The position numbers and the translations under genes are program-made. Positions 1-5,559 of a stretch of 5,559 bases of DNA are shown in pieces. This DNA is from Rhodopirellula sp. (GTDB taxonomy: Bacteria; Planctomycetota; Planctomycetia; Pirellulales; Pirellulaceae): assembly GCA_003513555.1 (NCBI GenBank), contig DOPG01000381.1, positions 1,345 through 6,903 on the forward strand, in the 5' to 3' direction. Under the pieces are notes generated by a model. It had not been told where the DNA came from, did not search any database, and saw only the letters and a program-made list of their open reading frames with translations. Position 1 is the stretch's first letter. Each line of letters starts with the position of its first letter.

Positions 1-830
1 TGTTTGCCAACCTCTTGATCGTAGTGACACCGGATTTCATCCAGATCAACCTCAACCGGCGGCAACTGTGGATTCATTTCCCGTAAAGTATCGCGAACGA
101 TTCCGGCAACCGATGCATCGCGATACCACTTGTTATCTGCAGGGATGACAAACCAAGGCGCATCGGCATGATTGCAGTTTCTAAAAACATCTTCATAAGC
201 TTCACGATACTGTTCCCACTGTGCTCTGGCTGTGTAGTCAGCCAAGTTCAGCTTCCAATGTTTTGCTGGATTCTCAAACCGTTTTCTAAATCGAGAAAGC
301 TGTTCGTCCTTACTGATGTGCAAATAGAACTTCAGAATTGTTGTTCCACTTGCCTTGAGATTCTTTTCAAAGCTGTTGATGATCTCATAACGTTCACTCC
401 AGATTGACTTGGGTACCAGGTCCTCGACTCGTACGATCAACACATCTTCATAATGCGATCGGTTAAAAATTGAGACGTGGCCCCGTGCAGGAGTGCAGTG
501 ATGAACACGCCACAAGAAGTCATGCCCAAGCTCTTTCTGGGTGGGTGCCTTGAATGGATAGGTACGACAACCTTGCGGATTCATTTGGCCCAGCACGTTT
601 CGGATCAAGCCATCTTTCCCCGCCGCATCCGGAGCCTGCAGCACGATCAACAGGCTCTGCTTACCCTCTACAAATTGCCGATATTGCAAGTCACGGATCT
701 CCTGACTCATCTCCGCAGTGAACGTTCTTGCCTGCTGCTTTCCCTCGAAGGGGCCTTTGCAGCGTGTTTCAAGGTCGTCAAGGCGGACTTTGGTACCGGG
801 CTTGATCAGATGTTTGCTTGCGAGGCTCAT
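1..830 (-). CDS. ppk2: Polyphosphate kinase 2 (PPK2) family protein, 3' end cut by window edge
   Basis: Translating the minus strand from the ATG at 830-828 gives 276 uninterrupted residues that run off the left edge. PPK2 enzymes transfer phosphate between polyphosphate and nucleotides in the cytoplasm. Visible motifs are a Walker A loop QAPDAAGKDG (residues 65-74), NPQG at 84-87, DFLWR at 104-108, the lid/Walker B region IFNRSHYEDV at 121-130, KFYLHISKDEQ at 167-177 and APWFVIPADNKWYR at 224-237. The order and spacing match the PPK2 P-loop kinase fold. From memory it resembles class III enzymes (such as the roughly 267-residue Meiothermus protein), so few residues should be missing. The class, and hence AMP versus ADP preference, is an inference. 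The usual methionine after the Walker A glutamine-alanine is proline here. The frame stays open upstream to about 1030 with ATGs near 945 and 997, but the family normally begins about where this ATG lies. No clear Shine-Dalgarno is seen. It is transcribed divergently from the reductase gene. Confidence 0.95.
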   Translation of the reverse strand, partial: MSLASKHLIKPGTKVRLDDLETRCKGPFEGKQQARTFTAEMSQEIRDLQYRQFVEGKQSLLIVLQAPDAAGKDGLIRNVLGQMNPQGCRTYPFKAPTQKELGHDFLWRVHHCTPARGHVSIFNRSHYEDVLIVRVEDLVPKSIWSERYEIINSFEKNLKASGTTILKFYLHISKDEQLSRFRKRFENPAKHWKLNLADYTARAQWEQYREAYEDVFRNCNHADAPWFVIPADNKWYRDASVAGIVRDTLREMNPQLPPVEVDLDEIRCHYDQEVGK

Positions 831-1007
831 AGGGCGTAGTCGTTCTCTGAAAAGAAAGTGGAAGAAGTGGAGCAAGTCGGCAAATGCCTTGAGCACGTGA
901 CGACTGATTCCGCCAGTAAGCACAAGTCGTTCCGCATTGTGGTGCATCGCGATCGCATCAGAACCGTTTTCGACAAAGCAAATGCCGCGAACTGGCATCG
1001 ACACCGC

Positions 1008-1020
1008 GTGTATGATACAC
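1008..1020. promoter_or_regulatory. 13-bp perfect palindrome, candidate operator between divergent genes
   Basis: GTGTAT-g-ATACAC is a perfect inverted repeat with 6-bp arms around one central base, in the 262-base gap between the divergent ppk2 and reductase genes. It contains a -10-like TATGAT (1011-1016) on the plus strand and TATCAT on the minus strand. No good -35 hexamer lies 16-18 bases upstream on either strand, so a sigma-70 promoter is not established. A dimeric regulator site is a plausible reading but is inferred from symmetry and position only. Confidence 0.35.
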
Positions 1021-1092
1021 CGACATGAAGATCACGAGTAAAATTCATCAGCAACTACTAGTAACGATCTCACGACGACAGGCGATTCAATC

Positions 1093-2091
1093 TTGCATGT
1101 AATGGTAACCGGATGCGGCGGATTTCTGGGCAGTGAAATCGTCCGACAATTACTCGACCGAGGTGATCAGGTCACTGGGATTTCCCGGCAGGAATATCCC
1201 GACTTGGTGAGGCGGGGGATGCATCATCGTTGCGGCGATCTGCGAGATCCCGAGTTTGTCAGCCGGTCAATCCGGGAATGCGACTCAGTGGTACATACAG
1301 CAGCGGTTGCAGGGGTGTGGGGTTCTTGGGAACATTTTTACTCGATCAACAAAATTGCAACCGACCATGTTTTGACCGCCTGTCAGAGTAATGAGGTTTC
1401 ACAGTGCGTCTTTACCAGTAGCCCTAGTGTCACGTTTGATGGTGATCATCAGCGTGGAGTTGATGAAACCGCACCTTATGCAAACCATTGGATGTGCCAC
1501 TATCCACACACCAAAGCGATGGCCGAACAGGCTGTTCTGAAGGCACATACTCCGGGCAGCCTGGCAACTTTGGCACTTCGCCCGCACTTGATTTGGGGCG
1601 ACGAAGATCCTCATATTCTGCCACGAATGCTGGATCGTGCGAGAGCTGGCCGGCTACGGATCGTTGGGGACGGCAACAACGTGGTGGACACGGTGCACGT
1701 CGTGAACGCGGCAGCGGCACACCTAGACGCGATTGATGCTTTGGCGAGCACACCGGAGACATGCGGTGGCCAAGCGTACTTCATTGCTCAGGATGAGCCG
1801 GTGCAATGCTGGGACTGGATTCGGCAGATTTGCGAATTGGGATCGGCCCCCCCTCCCACCAAAAGAATCTCATACCGTGCGGCATACCGAATCGGCGCGT
1901 TGCTGGAGGTTGGTTATCGCCTCACGGGGCGGCGAGCAGAGCCACCGATGACCCGCTTTGTAGCCGCACAGCTCGCCCGAGACCACTATTTCTCGATTGA
2001 ATCTGCAAAGGAAAAGCTGGGGTTTCATGTCCGTCTGAGTATGGATCAAGGATTGGAACGGCTCGGTAAAGCGTGGAAAGAACGCCGGTAA
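1093..2091 (+). CDS. OleD-like NAD(P)-dependent 3-oxoacyl reductase (extended SDR, 3-beta-HSD type)
   Basis: A 332-residue extended short-chain dehydrogenase/reductase. The N-terminal Rossmann motif is TGCGGFLG (residues 6-13, the TGxxGxxG pattern). GDL follows at 48-50, and the active site shows FTSSPS at 107-112 and Tyr137-x-x-x-Lys141. Other stretches recall OleD (2-alkyl-3-oxoalkanoate reductase) as I remember it: AGVWGSW (73-79), LALRPHLIWG (160-169), RARAGRLRIVG (182-192), AYRIGALLE (264-272) and EPPMTRF (283-289). OleD uses NADPH to reduce the 3-oxo group of a long-chain 2-alkyl-3-oxo acid in head-to-head olefin synthesis. The family match is firm; the substrate is inferred. The TTG start at 1093 is preferred because it supplies the first beta strand (HVMVTG) and has AGGCG at 1080-1084; an ATG at 1102 would remove three residues. 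Downstream lie a ketoacyl synthase and an ACP, suggesting an acyl-ACP pathway. No OleA, OleB or OleC is in the window. Confidence 0.92.
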   Translation: MHVMVTGCGGFLGSEIVRQLLDRGDQVTGISRQEYPDLVRRGMHHRCGDLRDPEFVSRSIRECDSVVHTAAVAGVWGSWEHFYSINKIATDHVLTACQSNEVSQCVFTSSPSVTFDGDHQRGVDETAPYANHWMCHYPHTKAMAEQAVLKAHTPGSLATLALRPHLIWGDEDPHILPRMLDRARAGRLRIVGDGNNVVDTVHVVNAAAAHLDAIDALASTPETCGGQAYFIAQDEPVQCWDWIRQICELGSAPPPTKRISYRAAYRIGALLEVGYRLTGRRAEPPMTRFVAAQLARDHYFSIESAKEKLGFHVRLSMDQGLERLGKAWKERR

Positions 2092-2131
2092 CGTGTTTTA
2101 AACCGTTTTTCACGTTGTTTTCTGAAAAACC

Positions 2132-2136
2132 AAGGG
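2132..2136 (+). promoter_or_regulatory. Shine-Dalgarno-like AAGGG upstream of an alternative synthase start
   Basis: AAGGG sits six bases before a GTG at 2143 that is in frame with the ketoacyl synthase. This is the best ribosome-binding-like site for that gene. Starting there would add 47 residues that do not belong to the thiolase fold. The site also precedes an ATG at 2141 that opens only a 9-codon frame. It could therefore serve a short leader peptide, an extended protein, or nothing. Confidence 0.3.
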
Positions 2137-2222
2137 CCGAATGTGGTTTCGCAGGCGTTGTCAATTTTGACTTCGATTGTTAGCCTTTTCGTTACCGGGT
2201 GTGATGCAGTCGAAGTCCTCGC

Positions 2223-2264
2223 GGTACCGTTATTGCTCGGAAATTCTTGCTCACCGAGCGTACC
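2223..2264 (+). other. Imperfect stem-loop in the 5' region of the ketoacyl synthase gene
   Basis: GCTCGG (2235-2240) pairs with CCGAGC (2254-2259) across a 13-base loop. GGTAC (2223-2227) can pair with GTACC (2260-2264), leaving a 7-base bulge on the left side only. The structure lies 20 bases before the preferred GTG start at 2284, so it could affect translation of the synthase. It is not followed by a T run and so is not a terminator. No known riboswitch was recognised. It may be chance. Confidence 0.25.
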
Positions 2265-2283
2265 TCTTACCAATTTCTGTCTT

Positions 2284-3543
2284 GTGATCGCTCCCAATCG
2301 CGCTGCCGAACTGCCTGACGACCAGCGAATCGTCATCACTGGGGTTGGTCTCACTGCGCCCAACGGCAATGACTGGACAAGTTTTCGCGAGGCACTGCTT
2401 GAAAAAAGAAGCGGCGTCCAACCTTATGAAATCCGCTACTTTGGCAAGACACTGGCTGGAATTTGTGACTTCGACACCAACCGATATCAGAAGAAAAAAG
2501 AAGTACGCCGCGGCACGCGAGCAGGCAGCGTAGGTGTATACGCCGCAAACGAAGCCATTCAACATGCTGGGATCGATTGGAACAACACGGATCGTTCGCG
2601 TGTTGGAATTTATGTGGGAGTAACGGAACACGGAAATGTCGAAACTGAGAATGAGATTTACGTCATCAAAGGTTTTGACTACGACACCAGTTGCTGGTCT
2701 CACCACCACAACCCCCGCACGGTAGCGAACAATCCGGCTGGCGAAATCGCATTGAACATGGGAATCACCGGTCCCCATTACACGATTGGCGCGGCCTGTG
2801 CAGCAGGAAACGCTGGGATCATTCAAGGAGCACAGATGTTGCGATTGAATGAGTGTGACTTGGCAATCGCCGGTGGAACGAGCGAAAGCATCCACACATT
2901 CGGAATTTTTGCCAGTTTCAACAGCCAAAATGCGCTCGCCACTCACGATGATCCCGCTCAGGCATCTCGACCGTTTGATGTCGATCGAAATGGAATTGTT
3001 GTCGCAGAAGGCGGATGTCTGTACGTCTTGGAACGACTCAGCGATGCGAAAGCCCGCGGCGCCCAAATTCACGGCGAACTGGTGGGCTACGCAATGAACA
3101 CCGATGCCACCGACTTTGTCTTACCCAACCCGGAACGACAAGCCGAATGTGTTCAAATGGCCCTCAAGAAAGCGGGCCTTGCAGCAAACCAAATTGATTT
3201 GGTCAGTACCCACGCCACAGGCACCAGTAGCGGTGATTTTCAAGAGTGTAAAGCACTGCGAACCGTATTCGGCGACTGCACCAATCCACGAATCAACAAC
3301 ACGAAGAGCTACATTGGCCACGCAATGGGAGCAGCAGGGTCGCTAGAATTAGCCGGCAACCTACTGTCCTTTCGTGATGGAGTCGTACACCCCACAATCA
3401 ACGTCGATCAACTGGATCCTGATTGTGCAATCCCTGGGCTGGTTTTGAACGAACCGGAAGAGGGGAAGAAAATCGATTACGTTCTGAACAACTCCTTTGG
3501 GATGCTGGGCATTAACTCAGTTGTCATCATTGGCCGCGTTTAG
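2284..3543 (+). CDS. Beta-ketoacyl-ACP synthase, KAS II/FabF type
   Basis: A thiolase-fold condensing enzyme that would join an acyl chain to an ACP-bound malonyl unit, with loss of CO2, in the cytoplasm. With the GTG at 2284 the protein is 419 residues, the usual FabF length, and begins shortly before RIVITGVGL. Catalytic residues are all present: the nucleophile Cys172 in GAACAAGN, His310 in THATGTSSGD, Lys341 in NNTKS and His346 in IGHAMGAAG. Their spacing closely matches E. coli FabF (C163, H303, K335, H340). The C-terminal NNSFGMLGINSVVI is also typical. Gly-Ala-Ala before the Cys, where many FabF proteins have Thr-Ala, and the stretch SHHHNPRTVANN before the nucleophile suggest a specialised branch rather than housekeeping FabF. 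The frame is open back to a GTG at 2143 with a better Shine-Dalgarno, which would give 466 residues; I judge that extension unlikely. The gene sits between an OleD-like reductase and an ACP on the same strand. Confidence 0.93.
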   Translation: MIAPNRAAELPDDQRIVITGVGLTAPNGNDWTSFREALLEKRSGVQPYEIRYFGKTLAGICDFDTNRYQKKKEVRRGTRAGSVGVYAANEAIQHAGIDWNNTDRSRVGIYVGVTEHGNVETENEIYVIKGFDYDTSCWSHHHNPRTVANNPAGEIALNMGITGPHYTIGAACAAGNAGIIQGAQMLRLNECDLAIAGGTSESIHTFGIFASFNSQNALATHDDPAQASRPFDVDRNGIVVAEGGCLYVLERLSDAKARGAQIHGELVGYAMNTDATDFVLPNPERQAECVQMALKKAGLAANQIDLVSTHATGTSSGDFQECKALRTVFGDCTNPRINNTKSYIGHAMGAAGSLELAGNLLSFRDGVVHPTINVDQLDPDCAIPGLVLNEPEEGKKIDYVLNNSFGMLGINSVVIIGRV

Positions 3544-3687
3544 GCGCGGAAACGCTTTACTTCTGTTGCACGGTGGCAACGACCAAGAATCACAGTAACT
3601 CACCTCGAAGCATTTGAACCGACAATCCAGCGATCGGCCCACCACAGCCAACCTGCTGTCAAATAATTTACCGGAGCCATTGGACCG

Positions 3688-3948
3688 ATGACCCCTGCAG
3701 AAATTCGCGACGAAATTCTTGATATCCTCGAAGACATTTCCCCTGACGAGGAACTTGATAGCCTCGATGATGAGAAGGCTTTCCGCGATCAATTGGAACT
3801 CGACAGCATGGACTTCTTGGATATCGTAATGGAACTGCGAAAGCGTCACCGCGTGCAAATTCCGGAAGAGGACTACGGAAATCTCGCTAGCATGCATTCG
3901 ACGGTCACTTATCTTGAGCCCAAGATGAAAGACATCGTCAAATCCTGA
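3688..3948 (+). CDS. Acyl carrier protein
   Basis: An 86-residue, strongly acidic, helical protein with the 4'-phosphopantetheine attachment motif LELDSMDFLDIVMEL. Ser40 (codon 3805-3807) would receive the prosthetic group from a phosphopantetheinyl transferase and carry acyl intermediates as thioesters. Length, acidity and the Asp-Ser-Met site are typical of type II ACPs. It starts at ATG 3688, with GGAG at 3673-3676 as a rather distant ribosome-binding site. It lies 144 bases after the beta-ketoacyl synthase on the same strand, so it is probably the dedicated carrier for that enzyme and for the OleD-like reductase. It differs from the canonical AcpP motif (GADSLD) by having L-E-L-D-S-M-D, and has a charged linker (SPDEELDSLDDEKAF) before the site. 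It may thus be a secondary, pathway-specific ACP. That specialisation is an inference. Confidence 0.93.
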   Translation: MTPAEIRDEILDILEDISPDEELDSLDDEKAFRDQLELDSMDFLDIVMELRKRHRVQIPEEDYGNLASMHSTVTYLEPKMKDIVKS

Positions 3949-4549
3949 CAAGCTGAGCGAACATCTGTGCCGTTGCCCGATAGCGAGATATCGCGATGGC
4001 ACCGCGAGCTTTTCGTGTCCTGAGAAAGCAAGCCTAGCCTCTCCAGTGCTGGCAAACGTTGACAATGCCGTCTGTACGCGGGTCATTACCGATTCGGAAA
4101 GTGACTGGCTGATACTGGCGTTTCTCGAGATCGGCAGTTCATGCGCAGGCAGCCATGCGTCCCATGCCAACCACTGAGTCACCTGAGCGTCAGCAACTCG
4201 ATCGCCCTGCACTTAGCGAGCCTGCTGCCATCCCACGCTTCACCCGGCAATGGGGAAAACCGCACTCGCAGAGACGCCTCTATCATGCCGTGCCGAGGTA
4301 ACATCGACACCGTAGTAGTTGTCATCAAATGGACATCGCGCTGCAATCAGATTGATCTCATGCTTGGATCAGTGGTTGCCGTACACAAACTGGCAATCGG
4401 ATGTTTTTTGCTGCGAAAACCTTGACATCTTACAGGCCCTCGCCAAGCTCACTTGATTGGCACGCTGTTAGCTGTTTGACATGCAAAACCTAATTCGTGG
4501 GCGTTTGTTAGTCCGCCAATCCACCCCATGTCATCAACTGAGGCCCCCC
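3949..4549. other. Stretch without a convincing gene, about 600 bases
   Basis: No reading frame here has recognisable protein character. A 94-codon plus-strand frame (4141-4425) has irregular composition and no motif. A long minus-strand frame (3517-4212) is the antisense of the ACP gene extended into this gap. Minor items are a weak hairpin just after the ACP gene (3991-4007), a GCCAA/TTGGC inverted pair at 4442-4446 and 4457-4461, and TTGACAT occurring at 4422-4428 and again at 4476-4482. None of the TTGACA hexamers has a good -10 partner at 16-18 bases. The gap presumably carries the promoter of the downstream secreted-protein gene, or gene remnants too decayed to recognise. Confidence 0.5.
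3991..4013 (+). terminator. Weak candidate terminator after the ACP gene
   Basis: TCGCG (3991-3995) and CGCGA (4003-4007) can form a 5-bp GC-rich stem with a 7-base loop, followed by GCTTTT with four T residues. It lies 43 bases past the ACP stop, a suitable place to end transcription of the reductase-synthase-ACP set. The stem is short and the T run is brief, so this is only tentative. Confidence 0.3.
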
Positions 4550-4924
4550 ATGTCCAAGCTCATCCAATGGATCGCAGCAGCAATACTCGCCATCGGTTTG
4601 CTCACGCTTACAGACGCTCCCCCGGCGGAAGCACAAACATTTTCTTTTGGATCGCGAGGCCTGAGTATTCAGATCGGCCAACCTTATCCGTCGTATTACA
4701 CCCGTGCTCCAAGTCGCTACTATCACAGCTACTACGGATCCCGGACTCCAAGTTGCTACGATAGATACAACATCTATCGCTATGGAAGCCCCATCCGCCG
4801 CAACTATGGCTTTTACGATTACCCGCGAACGGACCTGTATCGGTACGGCAACCACTACAAGTTCGTGCCACGAAACTTTGATTACCGCTTCGGGCCGCAA
4901 TACGGCCGTGGTCGGCACCACTAG
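4550..4924 (+). CDS. Small secreted Tyr/Arg-rich protein of unknown function
   Basis: A 124-residue protein with a clear Sec signal peptide. The N-terminal SK is followed by a hydrophobic core (WIAAAILAIGLLTL) and a likely cleavage after Ala28 in PPAEA-QTF. The predicted mature chain of about 96 residues has 19 tyrosines and 14 arginines, only four acidic residues (all Asp) and one Cys. It contains loosely repeated Y-R-Y-G, Y-Y-G-S-R and Y-D-Y elements. It therefore looks low-complexity and very basic, and probably acts outside the cytoplasmic membrane. I do not recognise the family; structural, cell-wall or surface roles are guesses. The ATG at 4550 was chosen because GAGG at 4540-4543 is spaced six bases before it and the signal peptide begins there. 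An in-frame ATG at 4481 would add 23 residues unlike a signal sequence. A strong terminator follows, so it is probably transcribed alone. Confidence 0.75.
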   Translation: MSKLIQWIAAAILAIGLLTLTDAPPAEAQTFSFGSRGLSIQIGQPYPSYYTRAPSRYYHSYYGSRTPSCYDRYNIYRYGSPIRRNYGFYDYPRTDLYRYGNHYKFVPRNFDYRFGPQYGRGRHH

Positions 4925-4962
4925 GGATTCCGAACGAAGCGATCAGCGCGATAAAGAAGCTC

Positions 4963-5000
4963 AGCCACGCCAAACCTCCCAAATTTGGCGTGGCTTCTTT
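4963..5000 (+). terminator. Strong intrinsic terminator after the Tyr-rich protein gene
   Basis: AGCCACGCCAAA (4963-4974) and TTTGGCGTGGCT (4984-4995) form a perfect 12-bp stem with a 9-base loop, followed by TCTTT. AAAGA at 4953-4957 could pair with the terminal TCTTT across a bulge, so the element might also work on the minus strand. It begins 38 bases after the stop codon of the secreted-protein gene. Confidence 0.88.
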
Positions 5001-5094
5001 ACTATGCGTTGCGATGGAAACTAACCTGTAGAGGGAAGTCCGCCTACGTACACAGGCAGGCTGTACTACCATCTTTAGCATTGGATAGGATCTC

Positions 5095-5490
5095 ATGAAA
5101 ACCAAAATCTTTAAGTTTGCTTTCGTTGTCGCAATGCTCGGCTCGCTGGTTACGACTTCCTCAAGTTTGTCAGCAGCATCTCCAACTGGGAAATGGCGCG
5201 GGTCATGGAACAGCGGAACAACGGGCCATAGCGGCCCTCTAAGAGCACGAGTGCGCCAAGTCGATCATGACACTTACAGGGCTTTGTTCGTGGGGCGTTT
5301 TGCGGGCGTGATTCCATTTGCCTATCCTGCTCGTTTGGACCGCGTCGCTGGGACAGAGAACCGGTACACGTCGAGCCAACGGTTGCCACTACTGGGCACT
5401 TACCGAATGAATGCGACTGTGACCAACAGTCGCATCCAGGCAAATTTCAGAGGTGGTCGTGACAGCGGAACCTTCAATCTTTCACGTTAA
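5095..5490 (+). CDS. Small secreted protein, probably beta-rich, unknown family
   Basis: A 131-residue protein with a typical Sec signal peptide: MKTKIFKF, a hydrophobic stretch FAFVVAMLGSLV, and a probable cleavage near SLSAA-SPTG. The mature part of roughly 103 residues starts with GKWRGSW and has alternating polar and hydrophobic runs (RARVRQVDHDTYRALFVG, GTYRMNATV, RIQANFRGG). It ends in DSGTFNLSR. This pattern suggests a small all-beta fold, perhaps lipocalin- or avidin-like in general form, but I recognise no specific family and no catalytic residues. The predicted mature chain has no Cys. It starts at ATG 5095, with AGGA at 5087-5090 four bases upstream. It lies about 95 bases after the terminator of the preceding gene and so is likely an independent unit. 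Coding character is supported by the signal peptide and the clean frame; function is unknown. Confidence 0.8.
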   Translation: MKTKIFKFAFVVAMLGSLVTTSSSLSAASPTGKWRGSWNSGTTGHSGPLRARVRQVDHDTYRALFVGRFAGVIPFAYPARLDRVAGTENRYTSSQRLPLLGTYRMNATVTNSRIQANFRGGRDSGTFNLSR

Positions 5491-5498
5491 AATGCATT

Positions 5499-5545
5499 CC
5501 GCCGCCTTCCACCTCTCCGGCAGTCCGGATGCTGCGGCGGTGTTT
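5499..5545 (+). terminator. Candidate hairpin terminator after the last gene
   Basis: CCGCCGC (5499-5505) pairs with GCGGCGG (5534-5540), and a nested hairpin TCCGG (5516-5520) / CCGGA (5525-5529) sits inside with a 4-base loop. TGTTT follows. The GC-rich outer stem begins eight bases after the stop codon at 5490, as expected for a terminator, but the T tract is poor. It might instead serve a convergent gene to the right of the window. Confidence 0.5.
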
Positions 5546-5559
5546 CCACAAGTGACAAG

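Noticed and set aside
477..839. 120-codon plus-strand frame
   Set aside because: It is antisense to the PPK2 gene, whose Walker A and IFNRSHYED motifs fix the coding strand.
949..956. GCGATCGC octamer palindrome
   Set aside because: A single occurrence in a GC-moderate intergenic region. It resembles cyanobacterial HIP1 but carries no evident meaning here.
831..1028. Open minus-strand extension of ppk2, and an overlapping plus-strand frame from a GTG at 858
   Set aside because: The PPK2 family starts close to the ATG at 830, and the extension reads as non-homologous sequence. The plus-strand frame lacks a recognisable start site or motif.
2105..2130. GTTTTTC/GAAAAAC inverted repeat just after the reductase stop, considered as a terminator
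   Set aside because: The 7-bp stem is A/T-rich with a 12-base loop and no T run after it, so it is unlikely to stop transcription before the synthase.
2251..3072. 273-codon open frame on the minus strand
   Set aside because: It is entirely antisense to the ketoacyl synthase, whose catalytic motifs are all on the plus strand. Its cysteine-rich, irregular translation has no family character.
3536..3555. GCGTTT/AAACGC hairpin over the synthase stop codon
   Set aside because: Six base pairs and only three T residues after it; the ACP follows on the same strand. Probably chance.
3517..4212. 231-codon open frame on the minus strand
   Set aside because: It lies opposite the ACP gene and the end of the synthase gene. 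Its translation has no domain or motif, and the plus-strand ACP is unmistakable. Most of its length is antisense to real coding sequence.
4422..4504. TTGACA hexamers considered as -35 elements for the secreted-protein gene
   Set aside because: No acceptable -10 hexamer occurs 16-18 bases downstream of either copy.

Overview
The window looks like chromosomal DNA of a planctomycete, most likely a Rhodopirellula/Blastopirellula relative. This is an inference from moderate GC, loosely spaced genes, weak or absent Shine-Dalgarno sites, GTG and TTG starts, small secreted proteins of no known family, and protein sequences that resemble planctomycete homologues as I remember them. No rRNA, tRNA, CRISPR array or insertion sequence was found.

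Layout. (1) Bases 1-830, minus strand: most of a polyphosphate kinase 2 (PPK2) gene whose 3' end lies beyond the left edge. (2) Bases 831-1092: a divergent intergenic region with a 13-bp perfect palindrome (1008-1020). (3) Bases 1093-3948, plus strand: three genes that look like one lipid or polyketide-type set. These are an OleD-like NAD(P)-dependent 3-oxoacyl reductase of the extended SDR family, a FabF/KAS II-type beta-ketoacyl-ACP synthase with a complete Cys-His-Lys-His active site, and an 86-residue acyl carrier protein with a D-S-M phosphopantetheine site. (4) Bases 3949-4549: about 600 bases with no convincing gene. (5) Bases 4550-5490, plus strand: two small exported proteins, one very rich in Tyr and Arg and one with a predicted beta-rich mature domain. 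A strong intrinsic terminator separates them, and a weaker candidate terminator follows the second.

How the genes may work together. The synthase would condense an acyl chain onto an ACP-bound extender, with the adjacent ACP as a likely carrier. The OleD-like reductase would reduce the resulting 3-oxo group. OleD normally works with OleA, OleB and OleC in head-to-head hydrocarbon synthesis. None of those is visible here, and the partners are instead an elongating-type synthase and an ACP. That combination is the most interesting item in the window. The PPK2 gene and the two secreted proteins have no evident link to it.
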